A stretch of 64,000 bases of DNA from NCBI GenBank assembly GCA_002239105.1, contig MPNQ01000001.1, positions 186,001 to 250,000 of the forward strand, written 5' to 3'. Position numbers and translations under genes: made by a program. Position 1 is the stretch's first letter; each line of letters opens with the position of its first letter. This DNA is from a marine group bacterium Sva0996 bin134. Its GTDB lineage: Bacteria; Actinomycetota; Acidimicrobiia; Acidimicrobiales; Bin134. Below the pieces are notes generated by a model, which did no database searches, had not been told where the DNA came from, and worked only from the letters and a program-made list of their open reading frames with translations. Below are positions 44,103 to 51,783 of the stretch, piece by piece.

Positions 44103-46502
44103 ATGGTTGACGTCGAAGCACTGGTTGCCGACCTGACGCTGGAGGAGAAATGCCGGATGGTGGCGGGCGAGGGCCCGTGGATCATCCCCGGGTGCGAGCG
44201 ACTCGGCATCCCCGACTGGTGTGTAAGCGACGGTCCGGTAGGGGTCCGGGGTCGGAACATGGGCCCTGGGCTGGTGGTACCCGGTCCGTCGGCCATCGCC
44301 GCCACCTGGAACACCGCCCTCGTCCATGAGCTAGGCCAGGCGTTGGCCACCGAGGCTGCCGACCGCAAAGTGGACATGATCCTCGCCCCCACGGTTAACC
44401 TCCACCGCTCGCCCCGGTGCGGTCGCCATTTCGAGAGCTACAGCGAGGATCCCGAGTTGAGCTCTCGTATTGCGGTGTCGTACATCACCGGGGTTCAGTC
44501 CCAGGGTGTGGGTGCCTGTGTCAAGCACTTTGTGGCCAACGACCAGGAGTTCGAGCGCCGCACCATCAACGTCGACGTTGACGAGCGCAGCCTGCGGGAG
44601 ATCTATCTCCCGCCATTCGAGGCCGCGGTCAAAGAAGCCGGGGTACGCGCCGTCATGGGTGCCTACAACTTCGTCAACGGCCACCATGCCTGCGCCCAGC
44701 CCGAAATGCTGGTCGACGTGTTGAAGAAGGAGTGGGGATTCGACGGTTTGGTGGTTTCCGACTGGGGTGCCATCAAAGAGACCGTCGCTCCCGCTCTCTA
44801 CGGGCTCGATTTGGAAATGCCCGGTCCGGGCCGATGGTGGGGAAGAGGTCTGCTATTTGAGGCAGTCGAGGCCGGAAGGGTGGACGAGTCGCTCGTCGAC
44901 GACAAGGTGCGACGCATCGTCGGCTTCCTCAACTGGGCTGGACGCATCGATACGCCAACTGACCACGACGAGGCCAGCGTCGACCACTTAGAGCATCGAG
45001 CACTAGCCCGCCGGGCCGCTGCCGAGTCGATGGTGCTGATCTGCAACGACAGCGGACTCCTCCCGTTGGCCGGCGACCGCACGGTGGCGCTCATCGGTCC
45101 GGGAGCAGCCGAAACGGCCCTTTTCGGGGGCGGTTCGGCCAGCTTGGTGCCCCATCGCACTACCTCGGTGCTGGAGTCTTTGGGAGAGCGGCTCGGTCCG
45201 CGGTTGGTGGGCCACGCTCCCGGTATTGACATGCGCCGAAAGGCCGAAGCTGTTCCCGAGTCGTGGATCGACGGCGGTGTCAAGTTCGAGCTCTACGACG
45301 GCATCGGATTCGACGGCGAGCCGTTTGAGACCCTTGACCGGCCCCTGCCGTTCAACGCATGGATTGGCGACAACTGGCCCAAAGACTGCGACGCCATGTC
45401 GGTGCGGCTGGAGTTCACCATGACACCAGAGCACTCCGGTCGGCACCGGCTCTGCGCCCTTGGATTCGCCCACGCCCGCCTGTTTGTCGACGGCCAATTG
45501 GTGGCCGACAACCACATCGACAGGTTCAGCGCCAGCCTTGGCCTGCATGGTGGTCATGGTTACCTTGATCTCGAGGCTGGCCATCCCTACCGCATCCGTC
45601 TCGATCACGTCCCCCCAGAGGGAAACATGTGGGTCAGCATCGTTGATGTGGGGGTAGAACTGGCCGACCTCAGCCGCGAGGAAGGCCTTTCCAATGCCGC
45701 CACCCTGGCTGCCCAAGCCGACACCGCAGTGGTGGTGGTCGGTTCCAGCTCCGAGTGGGAGTCTGAGGGAAGCGACCGAGTCTCCATTGAGCTGCCCAAT
45801 AATCAGGATGAGCTGGTTGAGCGAGTGCTCGACGCCAACCCCAACACCGTCGTGGTGCTCAACTGCGGCGCACCGATGACCATGCTGTGGCTTGATCGGG
45901 CAGCGGCCGTGCTGCTGGCCTGGTACCCGGGCCAAGAGGCCGGTGAGGCTATCGCCGATGTGCTTGTGGGCGACGCTGAGCCTGGGGGGCGGATGCCCAC
46001 CAGCTGGGCATGGCGAGAACAGGACACTCCGGCTTACCTGAACTACCCCGGCGAAGCCGGCGTGGTGCGCTACGGCGAGGGCATCTTCGTGGGCTACCGC
46101 TGGTATGACGCCCGGGGCATCGAGCCGATGATCCCGTTCGGCCACGGGGGCTCCTACACAACGTTCGAGTGGGGCCCGCCCGAGGTGAGCGGTGAGGGCA
46201 TGGAGGTCACCGTTTCGGTCCCAGTCACCAATACCGGCCACCGGCCGGGCAGCGAGGTCGTGCAGATCTACGTGGCCCCGCCTACCGGCGATGTGCCCCG
46301 ACCCCCCAAGGAACTAGCCGGCTTCGCCAAGCTCACCCTCGACCCAGGAGTGACCGGCACTGCGGAGATCGCCCTCAAAGAGCGCTCATTCGCCCGCTGG
46401 GATCCTCAGGACCGCCGCTGGGTGATCGACCCCGGCCAATACCAATTCCTAGTGGCCGCATCAGCCACCGACATCCGCTCGGTACTGGCCGTTGATGTGT
46501 GA
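44103..46502 (+). CDS. GH3 family beta-glycosidase with PA14-like insert
   Basis: This protein has about 799 residues. The GH3 barrel shows the nucleophile Asp in GLVVSDWGA (near residue 220) and the substrate loop KHFVANDQEFERR. The alpha/beta sandwich follows (VVVVGSSSEWESEGSDR; LAWYPGQEAGEAIADVL), split by a PA14-like beta domain (RHRLCALGFAHARLFVDGQ, about 440-530). A fibronectin-like end (VPVTNTGHRPGSEVVQIYV) closes it. There is no signal peptide. It diverges from the importer/GH10 operon, so it probably finishes hydrolysis of imported glycosides to monosaccharide. Confidence 0.92.
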   Translation: MVDVEALVADLTLEEKCRMVAGEGPWIIPGCERLGIPDWCVSDGPVGVRGRNMGPGLVVPGPSAIAATWNTALVHELGQALATEAADRKVDMILAPTVNLHRSPRCGRHFESYSEDPELSSRIAVSYITGVQSQGVGACVKHFVANDQEFERRTINVDVDERSLREIYLPPFEAAVKEAGVRAVMGAYNFVNGHHACAQPEMLVDVLKKEWGFDGLVVSDWGAIKETVAPALYGLDLEMPGPGRWWGRGLLFEAVEAGRVDESLVDDKVRRIVGFLNWAGRIDTPTDHDEASVDHLEHRALARRAAAESMVLICNDSGLLPLAGDRTVALIGPGAAETALFGGGSASLVPHRTTSVLESLGERLGPRLVGHAPGIDMRRKAEAVPESWIDGGVKFELYDGIGFDGEPFETLDRPLPFNAWIGDNWPKDCDAMSVRLEFTMTPEHSGRHRLCALGFAHARLFVDGQLVADNHIDRFSASLGLHGGHGYLDLEAGHPYRIRLDHVPPEGNMWVSIVDVGVELADLSREEGLSNAATLAAQADTAVVVVGSSSEWESEGSDRVSIELPNNQDELVERVLDANPNTVVVLNCGAPMTMLWLDRAAAVLLAWYPGQEAGEAIADVLVGDAEPGGRMPTSWAWREQDTPAYLNYPGEAGVVRYGEGIFVGYRWYDARGIEPMIPFGHGGSYTTFEWGPPEVSGEGMEVTVSVPVTNTGHRPGSEVVQIYVAPPTGDVPRPPKELAGFAKLTLDPGVTGTAEIALKERSFARWDPQDRRWVIDPGQYQFLVAASATDIRSVLAVDV

Positions 46503-46537
46503 TTGCAATAGCGCGGCGTAGCCTTCTCCTGAGCGCT

Positions 46538-49261
46538 ATGGCAACGGCTGACCGTCTCTACGAAATCGACTTCGCGCTTCGCAACGATATTCGGCGGCTG
46601 GGTGCCCAACTGGGCGATGCCCTGGTGCGCCAACATGGTCCCGAGTTGCTGGAGCGCGTCGAGCAGGTGCGGGCGATGGCCCGGGGCCTGCGGCGCGACG
46701 AGGAGTCGGGTGCGGCTTTGGCCGAGCTCCTCGACGACGTCGATGTGGTCGAGGCCATCCACCTGGTCCGGGCGTTCACCGTCTATTTCCACTTGGCCAA
46801 CACTGCCGAGCAGGTCCACCGGGTGGAGGACTTGAAGGCTGCTGGCCTCGCGGGTAGCCACCGCTTTGCCGAAACGGTGGACAAGCTCTTGGAGCTGGGC
46901 ATCGATCGGGAAGAGATCGTGGGGGCGACTAGAACTGCCGATCTCCGTCCGGTGTTCACTGCCCATCCCACGGAGGCCTCCCGCCGGTCGATCCTTGACA
47001 AGCTCACTGAGATTGCGGTGCTCATTGAGCGTCGGGGCGAGAGAGGCAGCGGTCCGACCGGCCAGAGACGCATTGACCGCCGTATCGACGAGCTCATCGA
47101 CGCCATCTGGCAGACCGATGAGCTTCGCCGAGAGCGGCCTGATCCCGTGGACGAGGCTCGCTCCATCCTCTATTTCCTCACCGAGATCGCCGCCGACGGT
47201 GTCCCTGAGCTCTTCGACGATGTGGACGCTGTGCTGCGGACTATTGGGGGATCGCTCGACGGACCCAAGGTGCCGGTGCGCTTCGGGTCGTGGGTAGGGG
47301 GAGATCGCGACGGCAACCCCAACGTCACTCCGGAGACCACACTTGAGGTGCTTGCATTTCAGCGAGCGCGGGCACTGCGGCTGTTGTTGGTTGAGGTCGA
47401 GGAGTTGTCGTCAGAGCTGTCGGTGAGCACCGCGGTTGCTGGCATCACCGAGGAGTTGCAGGCCCAACTCGATGCGGATCGGGACGGCTTTCCCGACGTT
47501 GTGTCCCGGTTCAACAAGCTGAGCGCGGGCGAGCCCTATCGGCAGCGCTGCTCGGTTATCCACCAACGACTGCTAGAGGCAACAGACCAGCCGCCCGGCC
47601 TGAGGGCCTATCGGTCGCCGGCTGAGATGGAAGCCGATCTGGCCGCCATGAGCCGGTCGCTCGAAGCCAACGGCGGATCGCTGCTGGCCCGCGGCCGGTT
47701 GGCCCGCGTCCGGCGAATCCTGGCCATGATCGGATTCCATCTGGCCATACTTGACATTCGCGAGAACGCCGTCGTCCATCATCAGGCTCTCGGCGAGCTG
47801 TTCGCCGAGCTGGGCACCGACTATGCCGCTTTGTCGCGCGCCGAGCGCGCTTCACTATTGGCCGCTGAGCTGGAGAGCCGTCGCCCGCTAGCTCCGCCCG
47901 CGGGATCAGACGCCCAGGGCTCTTTGGCCCTATTCGCCGCCTTGCGCCAAGCCTTAGATGAACACGGCGACAATGTCATCGAGAGCTACATCATCTCGAT
48001 GACCCAGGGCGTCGACGATGTGCTTGCCCCCGCCGTGCTGGCCCGGGAGGTCGGCCTGGTGGACATCCCCGGCGGCATAGCCCGAATCGGGTTTGTTCCG
48101 CTGTTCGAGACCATCGACGACCTTCACGGCGTCGGCACCATGCTCCGAGAGCTCTTCGCCGTGCCCTCCTACCGGCGGCTGGTGGAGCTCAGGGGCGGCA
48201 TGCAGGAAGTGATGCTCGGCTACTCCGACTCCAATAAAGACGGCGGCATCACCACCTCTCAATGGGAGATCCACAAGGCGCTGCGCAATATCGCCGAGGT
48301 CTCGGCGGAATCCGGGATCAGGGTGGTGGTATTCCACGGGCGAGGCGGCACGGTGGGTCGGGGCGGCGGGCCTACTAACGCGGCAATATTGTCGCAGCCC
48401 GCCGGGGTGGTGGCCGGGGGTCTCAAGATCACCGAGCAGGGCGAGGTGATTGCCGACAAGTACGGCCTTCCCGGCCTGGCCCAGCGAAATCTCGATCTGG
48501 CTCTGTCAGCCGTGCTGGAGGCCACGCTGGCCCATCGGCACCCCCGACACGGTCATGGCGGCATCAAGGCTTGGAACGACGTCATGGAGCTCATGTCGGA
48601 CCGGGCCTACGAGGCGTACCGCGGCCTGCTCGACACCCCGGGATTCGTGGAGTACTTCCAGACCTCCACTCCGGTGGAGGAGCTTGCCGACATGAACATT
48701 GGATCTCGCCCCGCCCGCCGTTCGGGTTCGACTGCCGGCATCGACGATCTTCGGGCTATTCCCTGGGTGTTCGGATGGACCCAGTCGCGCCAGATCATTC
48801 CCGGCTGGTTCGGAGTGGGCACCGCCCTTGAGGCGGCCCACCGGGCCGGTTGCGGAGAACAGCTCCAAGTCATGTACGAGGACTGGCAATTCTTCCGCAC
48901 GTTCATCTCCAACGTGGAAATGACTTTGGCCAAAACCGATCTAGCCATTGCCGGGCACTATGTCGATCGCCTCGTTGCCCGCGAACTTCATCACTTTTTC
49001 GACACCATCGTCGAAGAGCACGATTTAACCGTCGCTCACATCGCCAAGCTGACCGAGGGCGAGTTGCTCGGCGATCTCCCCGTGCTCAAGCGGACCTTGG
49101 CGGTTCGAGATGCCTATCTCGACCCCATAAGCGTCTTGCAGGTAGAACTACTGGCCCGATCGCGAGCGGTGTCCGGCTCCCATGAAGACGTCCGGCGAAT
49201 CCAGCGAGCTCTCCTGCTGACCATAAATGGGGTTGCCGCTGGTTTGCGCAACACCGGCTAA
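46538..49261 (+). CDS. ppc: Phosphoenolpyruvate carboxylase
   Basis: This PEPC has about 907 residues. The catalytic His is in FTAHPTEASRRS (near 143), the bicarbonate/PEP loop is GYSDSNKDGG, the active-site segment is FHGRGGTVGRGGGP, and it has the family C-terminus GVAAGLRNTG. It fixes bicarbonate onto PEP to give oxaloacetate. ATG 46538 is preferred over an upstream GTG that overlaps the GH3 stop (GTGA), because the added residues are not PEPC-like. Confidence 0.95.
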   Translation: MATADRLYEIDFALRNDIRRLGAQLGDALVRQHGPELLERVEQVRAMARGLRRDEESGAALAELLDDVDVVEAIHLVRAFTVYFHLANTAEQVHRVEDLKAAGLAGSHRFAETVDKLLELGIDREEIVGATRTADLRPVFTAHPTEASRRSILDKLTEIAVLIERRGERGSGPTGQRRIDRRIDELIDAIWQTDELRRERPDPVDEARSILYFLTEIAADGVPELFDDVDAVLRTIGGSLDGPKVPVRFGSWVGGDRDGNPNVTPETTLEVLAFQRARALRLLLVEVEELSSELSVSTAVAGITEELQAQLDADRDGFPDVVSRFNKLSAGEPYRQRCSVIHQRLLEATDQPPGLRAYRSPAEMEADLAAMSRSLEANGGSLLARGRLARVRRILAMIGFHLAILDIRENAVVHHQALGELFAELGTDYAALSRAERASLLAAELESRRPLAPPAGSDAQGSLALFAALRQALDEHGDNVIESYIISMTQGVDDVLAPAVLAREVGLVDIPGGIARIGFVPLFETIDDLHGVGTMLRELFAVPSYRRLVELRGGMQEVMLGYSDSNKDGGITTSQWEIHKALRNIAEVSAESGIRVVVFHGRGGTVGRGGGPTNAAILSQPAGVVAGGLKITEQGEVIADKYGLPGLAQRNLDLALSAVLEATLAHRHPRHGHGGIKAWNDVMELMSDRAYEAYRGLLDTPGFVEYFQTSTPVEELADMNIGSRPARRSGSTAGIDDLRAIPWVFGWTQSRQIIPGWFGVGTALEAAHRAGCGEQLQVMYEDWQFFRTFISNVEMTLAKTDLAIAGHYVDRLVARELHHFFDTIVEEHDLTVAHIAKLTEGELLGDLPVLKRTLAVRDAYLDPISVLQVELLARSRAVSGSHEDVRRIQRALLLTINGVAAGLRNTG

Positions 49262-49354
49262 CAGGATGCAGTGGGCGCGATTGTGAGGGTGCCGCCGACT
49301 CAATTCGGATTGTGTGACGCTTTTGTGAGCGTAAGGGGAATAGGCTAGAACACG

Positions 49355-51715
49355 ATGGTGAGCGAAATGAGTGCCAGGCAAGAGGTCGCCGCGCAAAGGG
49401 AGCGACTGTCGCAGTTATGCGAGGCCTTCTTGCGCATTAACGAAACCCTCGATTTCGAGTCGGTGCTGCAAGAGGTACTAGACAGCGCCCGGTCGCTGAC
49501 CGGCGCCCAATTTGGCGTAATTGTGCTGTTTACCGGCCAGCACCGGACCGCAGAGTTTCTATTCTCCGGCATGACGCCCGAGCAGGCCAGTGAACTTGAG
49601 CAACTGCCCAACAACTGGGAGCTGTTCGAATACTTGTCTGCAACCGAAGAGCCGCTTCGACTTCAAGATTTCCAGGAATACCTCAAAGAGCAGGGGTTTT
49701 CCGAGTTCCGTTCGCCCCTACCGATGAGCCTGGCGACGGCCTATCTGGGAGCGCCCATCCGCTATCAGGATCAGCGAGTTGGTTCCCTCGTCCTCGCCGA
49801 GAAGGAGGGTGGATTCAACGCCGAAGACGAGGAGACCCTGGTCATATTCGCCTCCCAGGCGGCGCTGGTCATCTCCAACGCTCGTCAGTACCGGCAGGAG
49901 CAGCGAACGAGGGCCGACATGGAAGCCCTACTCAACATCGCCCCCATGGCCGTCCTGGTATTCGATGCCAAGTCCGGGGAGCTGAGATCGGTCAACCGGG
50001 AGGCAAGGCGAATCCTCGGCGATCTGGGATTTACTGGCGACTACATGCATCCGATAGTCAGCTCAGGGACTTACCGACGCGCCGATGGGCGGGTGATCTC
50101 GAAGCGGGGGATTTCCCTTGAGCAGACGATGAGTTCGGGGGAGATCGTTCGGGATGAAGAGATCATCATCGAGCTCTCCGATGGCCATGAACTTGTCGTC
50201 AACGTCAACGCCACTCCGATCCACGCCGCCGATGGCACGGTTGAGTCGGTGATCGTGACCGCACAGGACATGGCGCCGCTGGCGGAATTGGAGCGGCTGC
50301 GTACCGAGTTCTTGGGCATGGTTGGCCACGAACTCCGCTCTCCGCTCACCGCCATCAAGGGATCTACTGCCACGCTCTTGGAGGACCAATTCTCACTCGA
50401 CCCGGCTGAGATGATCGAGTACCACCGGATCATCGATGAACAGGCCGACTACATGCGCGATCTGATCAACAACCTCAGCCACATAGTGCGGATCGAGGCC
50501 GGAACGCTGTCGGTGAACCCCGTGCCACTAGAGCTGAGTCAGTTGGTAGACGAAGCCCGCAATGTCTTCTTGAATGCGGGGGGTCGCGACAACATCCGCA
50601 TCAGCATCCCTTCAGATCTGCCCTTGGTGCTGGCCGACCGGCGACGAATCGTCCAGGTGATCATCAACCTGCTCACCAACGCCGCCCGCAACTCCAACGA
50701 GAAGTCGGTCATAAAATTGGATGCCCAGGTCAACGACATCCACGTCGCCATCTCTGTGGCCGACAACGGCCGAGGCATTCCTGCCGAACGGATGCAGCAC
50801 CTATTTGCAAAGTTCTCCCAACAAGATGGTCCCGACCAGAACCGCGATCTCGGCCTGGGCTTGGCCATCTGCAAGGGGATCGTGGAAACCCACGGTGGGC
50901 GCATATGGGCTGAGAGCGACGGAGCCGGTCTGGGCAGTAAGTTCATCTTCACCCTTCCCACGTCCGATGAGAGTTCACCTCGAGCCACCCCGCAGCGAAC
51001 CAGAGCTGCCGCTCGGCCCCCGAGGACGCTCGGCAGCGAGCTGACCCGTATCCTCGCAGTCGACGACGACCCTAGGACGCTCAAGCACGTTCGCGATTCT
51101 CTGACCAGAGCAGGCTACGAGCCGGTAGTGACCGGCGATCCCGACGAGGTAGTCGCACTGATCGAAGAGATCGACCCCCAAGTGGTGCTTCTCGATTTCA
51201 TGCTTCCAGGAAAAGACGGCATCGAGCTGATGAAGGACATCCTCGACATCCGTGACATACCGGTCATCTTTCTCTCGGGCTACGACGAAGATGAGCTAAT
51301 TACCAAAGCCTTTGAGATGGGCGCGGTCGACTACATGGTCAAGCCCTTCTCGTCCACCGAGCTTGCCGCCCGGGTCAGGGCGGCCTTGCGAAAGAAGCCC
51401 GATCAACCGCTGTCTTTCCAATTGGGCGACTTGGCCATCAATTTCAACGAGCGTTCTGTGTCGGTGGCCGGCCAGCCCGTCGAATTGACCCCCACCGAAT
51501 TCCGCCTTCTGGCTGAGTTGTCATCCAAGGCTGGCACAGCGATGGACCACGACCTTTTGTTGGGAAAGGTCTGGGGTCCCGATCAACCGGGCGATGCTCG
51601 ACGGATGCGCACAGTGGTGAAGAACCTTCGGCAGAAGCTGGGCGACGACGCCCGCAATCCCAGCTACATCGTCACCGTGCCCCACGTCGGCTACCGCATG
51701 CCGAAGCCAAGTTAG
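49355..51715 (+). CDS. GAF-PAS-histidine kinase fused to a REC-winged-helix response regulator
   Basis: This 786-residue protein has no transmembrane segment. In order: a GAF domain (about 20-185), a PAS domain (about 190-310), a HisKA H-box HELRSPLTAIKG (near 325), an HATPase (NLLTNAARNS, DNGRGIP, GLGLAICKGI), a receiver (LAVDDDPRTL; LLDFMLPGKDG with the phospho-acceptor Asp; Lys in MVKPFS) and an OmpR-type wHTH (LTPTEFRLLAELSS...VGYRMPKPS). Phosphorelay and DNA binding are combined in one soluble chain. The signal and targets are unknown; it may be autoregulatory. Confidence 0.93.
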   Translation: MVSEMSARQEVAAQRERLSQLCEAFLRINETLDFESVLQEVLDSARSLTGAQFGVIVLFTGQHRTAEFLFSGMTPEQASELEQLPNNWELFEYLSATEEPLRLQDFQEYLKEQGFSEFRSPLPMSLATAYLGAPIRYQDQRVGSLVLAEKEGGFNAEDEETLVIFASQAALVISNARQYRQEQRTRADMEALLNIAPMAVLVFDAKSGELRSVNREARRILGDLGFTGDYMHPIVSSGTYRRADGRVISKRGISLEQTMSSGEIVRDEEIIIELSDGHELVVNVNATPIHAADGTVESVIVTAQDMAPLAELERLRTEFLGMVGHELRSPLTAIKGSTATLLEDQFSLDPAEMIEYHRIIDEQADYMRDLINNLSHIVRIEAGTLSVNPVPLELSQLVDEARNVFLNAGGRDNIRISIPSDLPLVLADRRRIVQVIINLLTNAARNSNEKSVIKLDAQVNDIHVAISVADNGRGIPAERMQHLFAKFSQQDGPDQNRDLGLGLAICKGIVETHGGRIWAESDGAGLGSKFIFTLPTSDESSPRATPQRTRAAARPPRTLGSELTRILAVDDDPRTLKHVRDSLTRAGYEPVVTGDPDEVVALIEEIDPQVVLLDFMLPGKDGIELMKDILDIRDIPVIFLSGYDEDELITKAFEMGAVDYMVKPFSSTELAARVRAALRKKPDQPLSFQLGDLAINFNERSVSVAGQPVELTPTEFRLLAELSSKAGTAMDHDLLLGKVWGPDQPGDARRMRTVVKNLRQKLGDDARNPSYIVTVPHVGYRMPKPS

Positions 51716-51783
51716 CGGTCAGTCGGTTTTTTCACGCTCCGCGATAAGAGCGGTCAGTCGGATTCTTCACGCTCCGCGATAAG
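51714..51783. repeat. 35-bp tandem duplication between convergent genes
   Basis: Copies at 51714-51748 and 51749-51783 match except at two positions. The second copy is the end of the Fe-S gene (residues ...AEREESD and stop); the first repeats that end with its own stop (...AEREKTD). The period is not a multiple of three, so it did not extend the frame. It looks like a slip duplication, not a terminator. Confidence 0.8.

Noticed and set aside
45003-46241. Minus-strand open frame of about 412 codons inside GH3
   Set aside because: Overlaps the GH3 catalytic and sandwich regions; no domain pattern.
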